A stretch of 64,000 nucleotides of DNA from contig JAHEBQ010000033.1 of assembly GCA_024642205.1 (NCBI GenBank), forward strand, positions 1 through 64,000, read 5' to 3'. Positions 8,472-19,283 of this stretch are shown one piece after another. Origin of the DNA: Planctomycetaceae bacterium. Lineage in GTDB: Bacteria > Planctomycetota > Planctomycetia > Pirellulales > Pirellulaceae. A program made the position numbers and the translations under genes. How positions within the stretch are numbered: position 1 is the stretch's first letter; each line of letters begins with the position of its first letter. The notes under the pieces are model-generated. The model was not told the DNA's origin. It ran no database searches and saw only the letters and a program-made list of their open reading frames with translations.

Positions 8472-9215
8472 TTGGAAGCTAGATTGCGAACAAAGATCGA
8501 CGTTGCCTCTCGAATAAACCTGAGCATTTTGGACGTAAATAAAAAATCAACAGACTCGACGCGCCACCGGATTTTAATGGAAGCCGGTCCTATTTTTGCG
8601 CGCAAAGGTTTTCGAGCAACCACGATTCGCGAAATATGCGACCAGGCAAGGGTTAATCTCGCGAGTATCAATTACTACTTTGGTGACAAGCAACACTTGT
8701 ATACCGAAACCGTCGTGATGGCGCGGGAAATGCGAGTTCAGCAGGTCCCCTACCCGACTTGGGATGATTCCACGTCTTCAGAAAAAAAATTGGCAGACTT
8801 CATCAGCCTCTTGTTGCATCGATTGGTTGCGATGCAGACCGAGCCTTGGCAAGTTCGGTTGTTGATGCGCGAGATTTTGCAGCCAACCGAGGCCTGCAAA
8901 CACCTGGTGGAAGAATATTTTCGGCCGTTTTTTGAACGGCTTTGTAGTGTGATCGACGAAATCGTGGGTCGAAGATTGCCGGAGCATCGCAGAAGCCAGA
9001 TTGGATTCAGCATCATTGGCCAATGTCTTTACTATCGCTTTTCAGCAGACATTACCTCGATGATGATTGAGGAGCAGGAATACCAAGAGCACTTCAACCT
9101 GGAAGGTTTGGCCGCTCACATCACGGAATTTTCTCTGGGTGCGATCTACCAGATTAGACAGAAAAACGAGCCGTTAACGGAGATACCGGAAACAACAACC
9201 GGATCGACCAAGTAA
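8472..9215 (+). CDS. TetR/AcrR family transcriptional regulator
   Basis: One-component repressor, up to 247 residues. The N-terminal helix-turn-helix is clear: TRHRILMEAGPIFARKGF leads into TTIREICDQARVNLASINYYFGDK, the standard TetR DNA-binding module. The C-terminal ligand and dimer part resembles the CecR/YbiH (DUF1956) type, with long helices and an LMREILQPTEAC stretch. The start is uncertain: TTG at 8472 gives a 19-residue leader before a second TTG at 8529 that begins just ahead of helix 1. It heads a likely operon with the RND adaptor (77-base gap) and RND pump. The perfect palindrome at 8399-8425 is the probable operator, giving self-repression relieved by a pump substrate. Confidence 0.88.
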   Translation: MEARLRTKIDVASRINLSILDVNKKSTDSTRHRILMEAGPIFARKGFRATTIREICDQARVNLASINYYFGDKQHLYTETVVMAREMRVQQVPYPTWDDSTSSEKKLADFISLLLHRLVAMQTEPWQVRLLMREILQPTEACKHLVEEYFRPFFERLCSVIDEIVGRRLPEHRRSQIGFSIIGQCLYYRFSADITSMMIEEQEYQEHFNLEGLAAHITEFSLGAIYQIRQKNEPLTEIPETTTGSTK

Positions 9216-9292
9216 ATAACAAATCAGCCGGATAGACACCGTCCCGCTTTCCGCGAACGGAACCCCGTCACCAACGACATCTGAGAGCAAAC

Positions 9293-10852
9293 ATGCCAGA
9301 AACTTCTGTACAACCGACCACCGACTCGTCGTTTGAGGCATTGTCCGCGCCGATTCAAACACCGGCCCCTGTCCGTCGCACGGAATCAATTGTGACACCG
9401 GAACTCGCCGCGCGGGAGCTTTATGGCACAGACGCAGTTCCCGTCAGGTCCAGAACCAGGGAAATCCTGAAATACCTCCTCTCGATCTTGATACTGATCG
9501 GGGGAGTGGGTGTGATGTTTGGACTGTATTTGCTTAAGGAACCGCCCAAGGAGCAGTCTCCAGACCAGCTTACACCGTTGGTGGACACGACGCGCGCAGC
9601 GCCATACGCTGGCTTGTTGGACAAAGTCATTTCAGGCACGGTGGTTCCTTACCGGGAGATTCGAGTTGCCGCGGAGGTCAGCGGCAATGTAATCAAAAAA
9701 TATGACGAATTCGAAGCTGGCAATTTTGTGAAAAAAGGCACGAAGTTGTTGGAGATTGACCCAACCGATTACCAGTTGCAACTGGAATCGGGTTTGGCGG
9801 AAGTTGAGCAGGCTCAAAAGATGATGGAGGAGACTCAAGAAGAGATTGCGGGTGCCAAACGAAACATCGCGATCGCCGAAACCGAGTACAAACTGGCCCA
9901 GGAGGAATTCGATCGTAATACACGGATCAGTACGGCCTTATCTTCCACCGAGTTGGATCAGGCGAAGCGAAACCTCCTGACTGTCGAGTCGGCGTTAGTA
10001 ACGCGAAAGAACAATCTTGGCATGTTGGATGCAAAGCTTCATCGAATGCAAGCATCGCTGGCCCTCTCAAATGCTCAGCTGAATCGAACGAAATTGAACC
10101 TGTCGAAAACCACGATTGTGGCCCCTGATGACGGGGTGATTGTTCGCGAAGTGGTTCAGGAAGGCGACTATGTTCGGGCGGGTGACCAGTTGGTCATGTT
10201 CGAAGATACCAGTCGATCGGAGGTGATCTGCAATCTCACACCCACGGATCTGGCCTGGATCCGGGATAATGCCCCGAGCAGTTCCGAATTTGGCGATGAA
10301 ATTTCCGATCAAGATTCATTCTCGGTCTACCACATTCCCAAAACCCGCGTTTCTGTTTCCGAAGTAGCGGAACCCAATATCATTTGGGAGGGAGTGCTGG
10401 AGCGATTTGACGGGATTGGACGCGACGAATCGACTCGGACCATTCCCTGCAGGATTACGATCGAAAAACCGATCGTCCAAACCGAGGCTGGTCAACGTGC
10501 GCTGGTCCGAGGTATGTATGTCAAGTGCCGGATTGAGGTTCAGACGAGTGCTGACGAATCCCAGCGAGATTTCCTCGCGTTTCCGGCGGTTGCCCTTCAG
10601 CCGGGCAACTTCGTTTGGGTGGTGGAAGAACACAAATTAAAGAAGGTTCCGGTGGAGGTCATTGACTATACGGATCAAAGGATCGACACCAAGATCACCA
10701 AAATCGTCATCGTTGCCACTAGGCAAGGCACACTACAACCGGGTGATGAGGTTGTGACCACGCCGATCCCACAACCGAGTGTTGGGGCCCAGGTAATGTT
10801 GGAGCGCGAACAGGACATTACCGAAACCGGATCGCTGCCGGCGGTCGAGTAG
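9293..10852 (+). CDS. RND efflux periplasmic adaptor (HlyD/MFP family)
   Basis: Membrane fusion protein that would link an inner-membrane RND pump to an outer-membrane channel. The 519-residue product has a long cytosolic N-terminal region, one membrane span at about residues 61-80, then the lipoyl half-motif (SGTVVPYREIRVAAEVSGNV), a long alpha-hairpin with heptad character (about 165-265), and the second lipoyl half (TTIVAPDDGVIVREVVQEGDYV). Beta-barrel and membrane-proximal domains follow. It is longer than AcrA mainly because of the N-terminal extension and a low-similarity insert near residue 330. It follows the TetR gene and precedes the pump, consistent with one efflux unit. Confidence 0.92.
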   Translation: MPETSVQPTTDSSFEALSAPIQTPAPVRRTESIVTPELAARELYGTDAVPVRSRTREILKYLLSILILIGGVGVMFGLYLLKEPPKEQSPDQLTPLVDTTRAAPYAGLLDKVISGTVVPYREIRVAAEVSGNVIKKYDEFEAGNFVKKGTKLLEIDPTDYQLQLESGLAEVEQAQKMMEETQEEIAGAKRNIAIAETEYKLAQEEFDRNTRISTALSSTELDQAKRNLLTVESALVTRKNNLGMLDAKLHRMQASLALSNAQLNRTKLNLSKTTIVAPDDGVIVREVVQEGDYVRAGDQLVMFEDTSRSEVICNLTPTDLAWIRDNAPSSSEFGDEISDQDSFSVYHIPKTRVSVSEVAEPNIIWEGVLERFDGIGRDESTRTIPCRITIEKPIVQTEAGQRALVRGMYVKCRIEVQTSADESQRDFLAFPAVALQPGNFVWVVEEHKLKKVPVEVIDYTDQRIDTKITKIVIVATRQGTLQPGDEVVTTPIPQPSVGAQVMLEREQDITETGSLPAVE

Positions 10853-10893
10853 TAAATCAAGCGGACTGGTGTCGGGCTGAACGCCGATTCGAA

Positions 10894-10923
10894 TCGCAGT
10901 CAATCGCAGTCAGTCGCAGTCGG
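10894..10923. repeat. Three tandem 10-bp repeats, TCGCAGTCRR
   Basis: Copies at 10894-10903, 10904-10913 and 10914-10923 differ only in the last two bases. They lie in the 135-base gap between the adaptor and pump genes. This is a short simple repeat with no evident function. Confidence 0.8.
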
Positions 10924-10987
10924 TTAAGGGGCCGGTGATCATCACCTGTCAATCATAACATTCAAAAAAGTATGAACTGAGCAATCC

Positions 10988-13900
10988 ATGAGATCTGTCA
11001 TTCGCTGGGCGATCAAGAATTCGCCCGCCATGAATACATTCCTGATCGCTTCGCTGATTATTGGCGCTGTCAGCATGATCGTCATGCGACGTGAGGTTTT
11101 TCCGAACTTTGCACTTGAAATCGTATTGGTTTCCGTCCCGTTTCCGGGGGCGACTCCAGACGAAACGGAAGAGGGGATTTGTCAGAAGATTGAATCGGCG
11201 GTTGCCAACCTGGATGGCGTCAAGAAAATGACGTCGGTCGCGATGGAGAATTTCGGCTACGTCATTCTGGAACTGAACAACGACGTGGGCGACGTGCAAA
11301 AGACGCTTAACGACGTCCGTTCCGCGATCGACCAGATTTCGACGTTTCCGCCGAATGCGGAGGATCCGGATGTCAAACAGATAGTGTTTCGGGCCCCCGC
11401 GATTTCGGTGGGGATCCTTGCGCCGAAACGGGAACGCCCCCCGACGCTTCAGGAAGAAATGGAATTACGTGATCTGGCCGAGGACGTCCGATCCGAGTTG
11501 CTTGAGTTGCGGCCCGTTCCGCCGACCGGTCCGTTCCGTCGAGCATTGCGAGGCCTGTTCCAGCCCAAGGGCCCGGCTGTTTCCTCGGCCGAGATTACGG
11601 CGGCCCGACCGTATGAAATTTCCATTGAAGTGTCCGAGGACAATCTTCGGAAGTACGGTTTGAGTCTGCAATCGGTGGCACAGATCATTCGTCAGCAGAA
11701 TGCCGACACCCCGGGCGGGACGATGGAAACCCCCAGCCAGGAGCTGTTGCTGCGGGGAAACAACAAACGGGAAATCGGAACCGAAATTGCCGAGCTTCCC
11801 ATCAAAGTTTCAAGCGGCAGCGGAGAGCCGCTGACGGTCGGAGACATTGCAAACGTCGTCGACGGGTTCGCGGAGTCGTCGTCGACTCACCTGATCAATG
11901 GACGTTCGGGGCTGGTCGTTCGCGTATCCAAGACGGCAGAAGAAGATCTGTTTACGATAACCGATACGGTCAGGCAGTATGTGTCCGAGCGAAAAATGCC
12001 GGAAGGTTATTCGATCGAAAAATGGGGTGACATTTCCGTCGACGTGCGAGATCGCATGGATCTGCTTACCCGAAATGGTATTCAGGGTCTGATTTTCGTA
12101 TTCATCGTTTTGGCGGTTTTCCTGGACTTACGGTTGGCATTTTGGGTCGCGATGGGAATTCCCGTTTCGATCCTGGGTGCCGGGTTTGTTTTACTGGTGA
12201 CCGGTCAAACGCTTAACATGCTTTCGATGTTCGCATTCCTGATGGCACTCGGGATTGTTGTCGATGACGCCATTGTGATCGGCGAGAATATCTACTCGAA
12301 ACGACAGGAGGGCCTGGACTACTTCAAAGCCGCGGTTGAAGGAACAGCCGAGGTTCTGCCAGCCGTTTGTGCTTCAGTCGCGACTACAATCATCGCCTTC
12401 TTGCCGCTGATGTATGTCACCGGCGTGATGGGCAAGTTTATCGAAATCATGCCCGTCGCCGTCATCGCCATGTTGGTGGTTTCATTGATCGAGAGCACGT
12501 TTATCCTGCCGGCCCACCTGGCGCATGAGAACAATTTGTTCATGCGACTGGTTAGCGTGGTGTTGTATGCCTTCAAACCCTTGCTGGCCATATTTAAATT
12601 GATAAACCGCCTGGCGTCGAATTTCACCGAATGGAGTATTGACCGGCTGTACGAGCCGTTGCTTTTCTGGTCACTGCACAACAAGCGGATTGTCCTTTCA
12701 TTCGTTATCGCATTGTTCATGTTTTCTATCGGCCTGGCGATTTCAGGGATCGTGCCAAGTTCACTGATGCCCAAGATGGACGGACGTGAGGTCAGTGCGA
12801 CAGTGGCATTTCCCAACGGCAGCCCCGAAGAGTTTTCGCTCGCCGCTGTTGACGACTTGGAGGCTGCGTTTCGGAGAGTGGATGAAGATATTTACAGAAA
12901 ATACAACAAACATGTGATCTCAACCGACCGTTCTGGAGACTTGAACATTTATCGTCGAATTGGCGAAGTCGGCAACTCCAATATGGGGCCCATGGGTGTT
13001 ACCAACGGCAGCCATGTGGGAAGTGTTGAAGTTCAGCTGATTCCTTCGGACCAGCGTCCTTATGATGCAGAGGGCAAGAAGTTTACGACGGCAAGACTCA
13101 ATGCGTTATGGCGGGAGGCGTTGCCCAGGATTGCGGGTGCCGAGGTGTTGAAATTTGACATGCAGTCGATGGGGCCGGGTGGTGCGTCCATTGAATTCAA
13201 GCTGTTGTCAGACGAAAAAAGCGTCGCACTGCTTGATCCCCAATCCAAGCGTCCGGTATACGAAATGGCTGTTGAAGACGTCAAGAATGAATTGGCCAAA
13301 AAGTTTGGCGTTTCAGACATCGAGGATGACGCTCGGGAGGGCAAGTACGAGAAGATTTTGCGGCTCAACGAATTGGGTCGAACATTAGGACTCAATGAGA
13401 GCAGCTTGGCGTCAACGATTCGCGACGGGTACTTCGGTGCGGAAGTAATGCGGCTGCAACGCGGTCGACATGAGGTCAAGTTGATGGTTCGATATCCGTT
13501 GGATGCACGTCAGAACATGGAGGATTTTGAACAGATTCGCATCCGAGACAATGAAGGGGTCGAGCGGCCGTTGATTGAGGTTGCCGATGTCGAGGAAAGA
13601 CGAGCTTACTCGGAGATCAATCGACTTGACCAGCGACGGAGCGTCACCATTTCGGCGAATGTCGATGACCAGAAAGCCAATGCCAAGAAGATCATTGAAG
13701 AAATGAAGTCGGAGGTCTTTCCGGAATTATTGGCGAATTACCGAACGAAGTACGGTGCGAATTTTTCGGTGAACTGGGAGGGTGAGCAGGCTCAAAACGA
13801 CGAATCGACTCAAAGTATGTTTACGGGATTTGCGATCGCGCTCTTGGGCATGTTCGTGCTGTTGACACTTCAGTTTCGGTCATACGTACAGCCGGCGATT

Positions 13901-14437
13901 ATCATGGCGATCATTCCGTTCGGCTGGCTGGGCGCGATCCTTGGCCATTATGTAATGGGAATCAACCTCACGCTCTTCAGTTTCTTCGGACTGATCGCGC
14001 TGACAGGTGTGATTGTGAACGATTCGATCGTGCTGGTGGATTACATCAATCAGAAGGTTCGGGAAGGCACACCGCTGTTTGACTCTCTACTGCTGGCTGG
14101 GCGCCGCAGGTTCAGACCGATCATGTTGACTTCATTTACGACGGTCGCCGGTTTGTTTCCCATTCTGCTGGAAACGTCACTTCAGGCTCAGGTCTTGATT
14201 CCAATGGCCGCTAGTCTGGTGTTTGGGTTGATGACCGGGACTTTATTGATTCTGATCCTGGTGCCTGTCTTTTATCACATCTACGGAACGATGTTGATCA
14301 AATTGGGAATGCCGATACATCCGGATGACCATCATTTTGATGACGCGGATGAGGAACAGCCCCGCCGCAAATCCTATGTCAGCCCCACAGGAGATGAACG
14401 AGTTCTGGAACCGGTATTGGCTCGCGAAATGGGGTAG
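10988..14437 (+). CDS. RND efflux pump permease (AcrB/MexB superfamily)
   Basis: Proton-driven inner-membrane efflux transporter of 1149 residues. It has the RND plan of one N-terminal span, a large periplasmic loop, a six-helix block, a second periplasmic loop and a second block. The proton-relay aspartates are present in [18 protein letters not shown] (near residue 425), and the matching [15 protein letters not shown] occurs in the second half. The PF(PG)AT/E and [20 protein letters not shown] segments are typical. A cytosolic-looking acidic, His/Asp-rich C-terminal tail follows the last span. The closest types are HAE1-like multidrug or CzcA-like pumps; the DD pair favours organic substrates. 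No TolC homologue is nearby, so the outer channel must be elsewhere. Confidence 0.93.
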   Translation: MRSVIRWAIKNSPAMNTFLIASLIIGAVSMIVMRREVFPNFALEIVLVSVPFPGATPDETEEGICQKIESAVANLDGVKKMTSVAMENFGYVILELNNDVGDVQKTLNDVRSAIDQISTFPPNAEDPDVKQIVFRAPAISVGILAPKRERPPTLQEEMELRDLAEDVRSELLELRPVPPTGPFRRALRGLFQPKGPAVSSAEITAARPYEISIEVSEDNLRKYGLSLQSVAQIIRQQNADTPGGTMETPSQELLLRGNNKREIGTEIAELPIKVSSGSGEPLTVGDIANVVDGFAESSSTHLINGRSGLVVRVSKTAEEDLFTITDTVRQYVSERKMPEGYSIEKWGDISVDVRDRMDLLTRNGIQGLIFVFIVLAVFLDLRLAFWVAMGIPVSILGAGFVLLVTGQTLNMLSMFAFLMALGIVVDDAIVIGENIYSKRQEGLDYFKAAVEGTAEVLPAVCASVATTIIAFLPLMYVTGVMGKFIEIMPVAVIAMLVVSLIESTFILPAHLAHENNLFMRLVSVVLYAFKPLLAIFKLINRLASNFTEWSIDRLYEPLLFWSLHNKRIVLSFVIALFMFSIGLAISGIVPSSLMPKMDGREVSATVAFPNGSPEEFSLAAVDDLEAAFRRVDEDIYRKYNKHVISTDRSGDLNIYRRIGEVGNSNMGPMGVTNGSHVGSVEVQLIPSDQRPYDAEGKKFTTARLNALWREALPRIAGAEVLKFDMQSMGPGGASIEFKLLSDEKSVALLDPQSKRPVYEMAVEDVKNELAKKFGVSDIEDDAREGKYEKILRLNELGRTLGLNESSLASTIRDGYFGAEVMRLQRGRHEVKLMVRYPLDARQNMEDFEQIRIRDNEGVERPLIEVADVEERRAYSEINRLDQRRSVTISANVDDQKANAKKIIEEMKSEVFPELLANYRTKYGANFSVNWEGEQAQNDESTQSMFTGFAIALLGMFVLLTLQFRSYVQPAIIMAIIPFGWLGAILGHYVMGINLTLFSFFGLIALTGVIVNDSIVLVDYINQKVREGTPLFDSLLLAGRRRFRPIMLTSFTTVAGLFPILLETSLQAQVLIPMAASLVFGLMTGTLLILILVPVFYHIYGTMLIKLGMPIHPDDHHFDDADEEQPRRKSYVSPTGDERVLEPVLAREMG

Positions 14438-14613
14438 TCGAGTCGAGTTGGGAATGTCGTTACCGCGGAGGCATGTCGGTGTTGATCGGACGCACAGCGG
14501 TCGTCGGCACTCCGTGGAAGGACCCTTTGGATCGTAAGATGGTCCGCGGCTTGATTCATGCGGCGACTGTTCGGGATCCATCGGGGTTTTGGTCGATCGA
14601 TGAAAACTCGGGT

Positions 14614-14850
14614 TTAAAGACCAAAGCGTTTCTCAATCTCCTGAGCACGGGGATCAAGTCCAGAGGATTCGCCGAATTTGGAAGTCCAGAAATTCGATTT
14701 CGGCTTTGTTGCCTCTGCGACTTCGCCATCCACGATTCTGTCCTGGCCCATCGCCGTCCCAGGGAACAGCGGTGAAGACCAGTTGTTCGTCATGCATCCG
14801 ATGCTGGCGATCGACAGGCAAAACATGCACGCCATCAGAAAAAAACGCAT
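14614..14850 (-). CDS. Small lipoprotein, unknown function
   Basis: A 78-residue predicted lipoprotein. The leader MRFFLMACMFCLSIASIGC carries a lipobox (SIGC, Cys19 as lipidation site) after a short charged start and hydrophobic core. The mature part is about 60 residues, polar, and ends with an acidic helix-like GLDPRAQEIEKRFGL, similar in style to tails I associate with small planctomycete lipoproteins. A GAGGG ribosome site precedes the ATG. It lies alone between the RND pump and the second sulfatase, on the opposite strand. Function is unknown. Confidence 0.7.
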   Translation of the reverse strand: MRFFLMACMFCLSIASIGCMTNNWSSPLFPGTAMGQDRIVDGEVAEATKPKSNFWTSKFGESSGLDPRAQEIEKRFGL

Positions 14851-15099
14851 TGTGATCCCTCACATCGGTTTGAATAATTGTCCAAAATTGAAAAACAAAG
14901 TGATCCAAACTCTCATTTCGTCCGTGGGACTTTCTCAAAATCACGATGGCGAGTCCAGAGCGATCATCTGGCAGCAATCGACAAGCCGATCCCATCCTGG
15001 ATTCCGGGTCAAAAACACGGCAAAACATTGCATGCAATCCTGCTGGCGTGATATCTTGACCCCGTTGGTTTGTTGTTGTTTCACACAGGAAGCTCCGCC

Positions 15100-16680
15100 A
15101 TGTTCTCAAGGTTCCAGTTTTTCTTGGCGGTCGTAGCTGCCTTGATTGGTTGTCGATTGGCAACCGGCGATCAGCCACCCAATATTCTGTTTATCATTGC
15201 GGACGACGCTTCCCGTGACAGCATGGGTGTTTATGGCAGCACGTATGTCAAGACACCGAATTTTGATCGAATCGCCCGCGAGGGAACGCTGTTTACCCAG
15301 GCGTATAACTGCAATCCAAAATGTGCACCTGCCCGCGCATGTTTGTTGACCGGGCGGTACTCCTGGCAGCTCAAAGAAGCATGCAATCACAATCCGTTTT
15401 TGTCTGACGAATGGGTGTTTTATCCGTTTCTGCTGGAGGACGCCGGGTATTTTGTTGGGTTTACGGGCAAAGGCTGGGGGCCGGGGATTTACCAGGGGAA
15501 CGACAGTGGCAAGTCCAATTTCAAAAAGCGAAACCCTGCGGGCCATCCTTATAACAACCTGACATTGAAACCGCCTTACCAGGGAATCAGTAACGTCGAT
15601 TACGGCGCGAATTTTGGTGAGTTTCTGGACAGGAAACCGAAAGGCAAGCCCTTCTGCTTTTGGCTGGGCACCAAAGAACCTCATCGTGGGTATGGTAAAG
15701 ACAACTGGAAACTGGACGGTCGGAACCTCGACGAAGTCACCGTTCCCGCATACTATCCGGACAACGAGACCATTCGTGGTGATTTGGCCGATTACGCGAT
15801 CGAGGTTGAATGGTACGACGATCATATTGGGCGCGCGCTCGACTTACTGGAGGCGCGGGGGTTGCTGGAACAAACGCTGATTATCGCGACATCGGATCAC
15901 GGTATGCCGTTTCCAAGGGTCAAGGGCCAGATCTACGATGACGGTTTTCATGTCCCGTTTGCCGTTCGCTGGGGGGAAAAAATTCCGCCCGGAAGAATCG
16001 TGACAGATTTTGTTTCGTTTCCCGACCTCGCTCCGACGTTGATGGAGATTGTCGGGCTTCCGCCGCATTCGCAAATGACAGGTCGGAGTTTCACCAGGCA
16101 GTTGTTGGCCAAGGGTTCCGGCCGCATCGACCCGGCCCGGGACCATACGCTATTGGGAAAGGAGCGACATGATATCGGGCGGACCGACGGTGAGCGATTG
16201 TCAGTCGCCTATCCATCACGCGCCATCCGAACCGATCAGTTTCTGTTCGTTCATAACTTCAAACCTGAACGATGGCCCGGTGGAAATCCCGAGTATGATT
16301 TCATGAACTGCGATGCCTCGCCGACGAAAAAGTTTTTGACGGAGTTGAAAAAAGAGGACGCTGACTACCGGTTCTTCGAAATGAGTTTCGGCAAACGGCC
16401 GGAAGAAGAGCTGTTTGACGTTCTCGCTGATCCGGATTGTGTTCGTAACCTGGCCAGCGATCCGGATTTTTCTGAGATCAGGATACGGCTATCCCACCAG
16501 TTGAATACCGAACTGACTTCGCAGCAGGATCCGCGAGTTCTGGGGGACGGTGATATTTTTGATTTTTATCCCAACTGCCGCATTGATCGGCAACAAAAGT
16601 TGTATGGGAAACCAGACTACGATCCAGTCAAGCTATTTGAAGAAAAGTACGGCCCACGAAAAGATTCCGTTGATAAATAG
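15100..16680 (+). CDS. Secreted sulfatase, N-sulfoglucosamine sulfohydrolase-like
   Basis: Formylglycine-dependent sulfatase, 526 residues. A signal peptide (MFSRFQFFLAVVAALIG...ATG) is followed by NILFIIADD (Asp35 and Asp36 as metal ligands) and the active-site motif CAPAR at residues 75-79, with Cys75 as the formylglycine precursor. Ala replaces Ser at the fourth position, which the looser CxPxR consensus allows. The overall pattern (CNPKCAPARACLLTGR, then a long GKGWGPG segment) resembles heparan N-sulfatase (SGSH) and SulfAtlas S1_8 enzymes. ATG 15100 has AGGAAG upstream; a TTG at 15070 would add ten residues and spoil the signal peptide. The substrate in vivo is unknown. Confidence 0.9.
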   Translation: MFSRFQFFLAVVAALIGCRLATGDQPPNILFIIADDASRDSMGVYGSTYVKTPNFDRIAREGTLFTQAYNCNPKCAPARACLLTGRYSWQLKEACNHNPFLSDEWVFYPFLLEDAGYFVGFTGKGWGPGIYQGNDSGKSNFKKRNPAGHPYNNLTLKPPYQGISNVDYGANFGEFLDRKPKGKPFCFWLGTKEPHRGYGKDNWKLDGRNLDEVTVPAYYPDNETIRGDLADYAIEVEWYDDHIGRALDLLEARGLLEQTLIIATSDHGMPFPRVKGQIYDDGFHVPFAVRWGEKIPPGRIVTDFVSFPDLAPTLMEIVGLPPHSQMTGRSFTRQLLAKGSGRIDPARDHTLLGKERHDIGRTDGERLSVAYPSRAIRTDQFLFVHNFKPERWPGGNPEYDFMNCDASPTKKFLTELKKEDADYRFFEMSFGKRPEEELFDVLADPDCVRNLASDPDFSEIRIRLSHQLNTELTSQQDPRVLGDGDIFDFYPNCRIDRQQKLYGKPDYDPVKLFEEKYGPRKDSVDK

Positions 16681-16928
16681 GGGAATTCCGAACCGGCGTC
16701 GGCTCTGCAATTGAATGTTGCATGTTCGAAAGTCGGTGCTACTCCAGGCTGGCGAGATTCATTCGATCCTCCGCCGGTTCGGTCAGGATGACATCTGCAC
16801 GTTATTGAGAGTCGCAGGCGGGACTTCCCGGCGACGAGGCGAAAAATTGCAATTGACGTACTTCGAAGGCAATTCGAAATCGCGTCTAATGGTTTCCTCG
16901 ATGGCTCTGAGTTTTCTTTGAGGCAAAA

Positions 16929-17621
16929 ATGGTACTGGATGTTCTGGTGATAGCCCCTCACCCCGACGACGCCGAGTTGGGAATGGGGGGTGGTATTCTG
17001 AGGTTGCTGGATTCTGGTTTGAAAGTCGGGATCCTGGATTTGACTGACGGCGAGCCGACACCGCATGGGTCGGTCGAGATACGGGCTGCCGAAACCGAAG
17101 CAGCGACCAAGGTGCTCGGGCTGAGTTGGCGGCAAAACCTTGGGTTGCCAAATCGAAGCGTCGAAGCGAGTCTTGAGGCACGAAAAAAACTGGCAGGCAT
17201 CATTCGACTGACCCGGCCCAAGTGGATGTTTGCACCGTTTTGGATTGACGCCCATCCCGATCATGTGGCAGCCACGGAATTGGTGGAAGCGGCGCGGTTT
17301 TGGGCAAAACTCTCCAAGACCGACATGCCGGGCGAGCCATTTCATCCCCAGCGAATTTACCATTACTATTGCGTGCACCTCAAGATGCACGCGAATCCGG
17401 CGTTTGTCCTGGATATCAGCCAGTACTGGGAAAAGAAACTCGAATCCATTCGTTGCTATCACAGCCAATTTATCAAGGGACGGGAACACATGGACCCCAT
17501 GTTCCTCGATCAGCTTCGCGACGATGCCGCGTATTGGGGCAGATCAATTGGTGTGAAGTATGGCGAACCCTTTATTTCGAGGGAACCGATCGGGATGATT
17601 GATTTTGAGTCATTGATCTGA
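16929..17621 (+). CDS. bshB1: BshB1-type GlcNAc-malate deacetylase (PIG-L/LmbE family)
   Basis: Zinc deacetylase of 230 residues. BshB1 removes acetyl from GlcNAc-malate in bacillithiol synthesis. The metal motif APHPDDAELGMGG is at residues 9-21 (His11, Asp13, Asp14), and the second ligand set DAHPDHVAATE lies near residue 107. Length and the LTDGEPTPHGSVEIRAAE and NLGLPNR segments match BshB1 rather than mycothiol-type enzymes. No other bacillithiol genes (bshA, bshC) are in this window, so pathway membership is inferred. The product is cytosolic. It ends 104 bases before the convergent vWA gene, with a hairpin between. Confidence 0.85.
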   Translation: MVLDVLVIAPHPDDAELGMGGGILRLLDSGLKVGILDLTDGEPTPHGSVEIRAAETEAATKVLGLSWRQNLGLPNRSVEASLEARKKLAGIIRLTRPKWMFAPFWIDAHPDHVAATELVEAARFWAKLSKTDMPGEPFHPQRIYHYYCVHLKMHANPAFVLDISQYWEKKLESIRCYHSQFIKGREHMDPMFLDQLRDDAAYWGRSIGVKYGEPFISREPIGMIDFESLI

Positions 17622-17632
17622 TCTGAGTGACG

Positions 17633-17682
17633 AGCTGGATGGCAAAAACAGCCACCAACCCATGGTCGATGGCTGTTCAGCT
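17633..17682. terminator. Hairpin between convergent genes
   Basis: Nested inverted repeats: AGCTG (17633-17637) with CAGCT (17678-17682), and ACAGCCA (17648-17654) with TGGCTGT (17670-17676). It lies between the end of bshB1 and the end of the convergent vWA gene. There is no T-run, so it is at best a weak or factor-assisted end site. Confidence 0.35.
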
Positions 17683-17725
17683 AATTGCCCAGGCTCGATG
17701 CGCCGTTGGTAACGACTCAATCCGC

Positions 17726-18937
17726 TTAGTTCTTTTTCTTGAGTTCAAACCCGGAGTTCTGCAGTTGGTCCCGAACGGCTCCGGTAATTGCATCCCCCAA
17801 TGTTGAACCTTCTTCACCGCTCGCTTCCGCCAGTTTTCGTTGTTCTGCTGCTACAAATGCGTCGCGAGCCTGGTTTATTTCGATCATCTTCTTTTTGAGC
17901 TCCGCCCGTTTTTCCGCCAATTTTTTGACGTGTTCGGTTCGCTCTTCGAGCGTCATTCGTTGCATTTCTTCTGGCAGCAGTGAATCTTTGAGTTTGGAGA
18001 GCAGTTGTTCGTCCGTCGCAAAGGTGTCAACCAGATCACGCCCTTCATTGCGGTAAAGACTGCTGGCCTTGCTTGCAACACGATTTGAAAATCCCCCAAC
18101 TCCGAGCGCGTTGCTATCCTGGACTGACTGATTCCTGCTGAGATTGTCGCGTTCGGCTTTTGCACCATACCATAAGTAGGTTTTGTTAAGTTCGGTGTTG
18201 AGCTCAATAATAATCTTGTCCTGTGGCGCTTTGATGTGAACCACGGCCCGGTCCTGATTGATATTCATGTACTTGCCTTCGGCCAGCTCGGCACCATGCT
18301 TCCACATGCCATTGACGCCAGCCTGGTAATCGCCACAGTGAATTGTATTGACGACGACGCCTGATTGAATCGCTTTACTGCAAGCCTCTTTGTAGTCAAC
18401 CGAGCCCTGGGTAAAAGGTTCATTGCCGGCGATGAAGATGGCCTTGTAGGCGTTGGTTTGGGTACTCCAATCCAGCCGCTTGAGTGCTTCATTGATCACG
18501 GTGCCACAATATTCGTCACCGCCATTGGTCTTGAGACCAAATAAAGACTCCGAGACCTTGTCCAGGTCATTGGTTAATTGGCAAACCTGACGAACGTACC
18601 CTTCGCTGGCTGGCAGGTTGGTGTTGCCATACTCGAAAACGGCGACGCGCAACTCGGGAGTCTTTCCCGCTTTTTCGGCGCAAGCAAATTCCTGAATGAT
18701 CGTCCAAAGTTGAGACTTGGCCTGATGGATCAAACCGTCCATCGAATTCGAGGTATCCAAAAGGATCGCCACGTCGACAGCGGGTCTTTGTCCGCTGAAC
18801 GGTTGTTTGGTGGGTTTATCATCCTGGTGCACCGTGATTGTAATGTCCTGTCCGCCAGCGACGGATTGTTGATGGAAAATCGGGAGCAAAGCCAAAAGTG
18901 TCGTAGTGGCCATTCTGGCGATGGAAAAGCGTATCAT
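17726..18937 (-). CDS. Secreted von Willebrand factor A domain protein
   Basis: Exported 403-residue protein. A signal peptide (MIRFSIARMATTTLLALL...) is followed by a vWA domain: the MIDAS motif DTSNSMDG begins near residue 57, with FEYGN and a later GNEPF strand. The C-terminal third is charged and helical with coiled-coil character (EERTEHVKKLAEKRAELKKK), ending in a lysine-rich tail. Such proteins may bind other proteins through a metal ion; no partner is evident. ATG 18937 has a perfect AAAGGAG eight bases upstream, so I preferred it to 18973. Confidence 0.82.
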   Translation of the reverse strand: MIRFSIARMATTTLLALLPIFHQQSVAGGQDITITVHQDDKPTKQPFSGQRPAVDVAILLDTSNSMDGLIHQAKSQLWTIIQEFACAEKAGKTPELRVAVFEYGNTNLPASEGYVRQVCQLTNDLDKVSESLFGLKTNGGDEYCGTVINEALKRLDWSTQTNAYKAIFIAGNEPFTQGSVDYKEACSKAIQSGVVVNTIHCGDYQAGVNGMWKHGAELAEGKYMNINQDRAVVHIKAPQDKIIIELNTELNKTYLWYGAKAERDNLSRNQSVQDSNALGVGGFSNRVASKASSLYRNEGRDLVDTFATDEQLLSKLKDSLLPEEMQRMTLEERTEHVKKLAEKRAELKKKMIEINQARDAFVAAEQRKLAEASGEEGSTLGDAITGAVRDQLQNSGFELKKKN

Positions 18938-19283
18938 TTGGATCTCCTTTAGGTTTGAAGTCTTGCTGGCCACTTTGATAACGAGCCATTTCGATTTTAC
19001 GCAGGAGAATTCAAAAAAGAATCTCAGAATAGGTTGCCGTTACACAGCTGTTACAACCACCGCGAAGGTGGAACGGCCCCGTTTTCCGCCAAGAGCCCGG
19101 TTTGGGATGGCGATTGGCTTTTCGTCCATCAACGAATTCGGCGGCCGATGCCAACGCAATCGCGTGATTTAACACGCTCTGGGCGTAAACGCACGGAATT
19201 CTTTGTGCCCGGAATCATCTCGCAGGTATATCAGGCTCGCCGTAATAAACGAACTGCTGCCTTGCAACAGAACGATGGGGCAA
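18938..19283. other. Intergenic stretch, nothing recognised
   Basis: Gap of 346 bases upstream of the vWA gene and downstream of the M24 peptidase. It should hold the vWA promoter, but I see no convincing elements, repeats or small genes. Confidence 0.5.

Noticed and set aside
10894..10923. Tandem TCGCAGTC repeats as an attachment site or CRISPR
   Set aside because: Only three short copies with no spacers and no integrase nearby.
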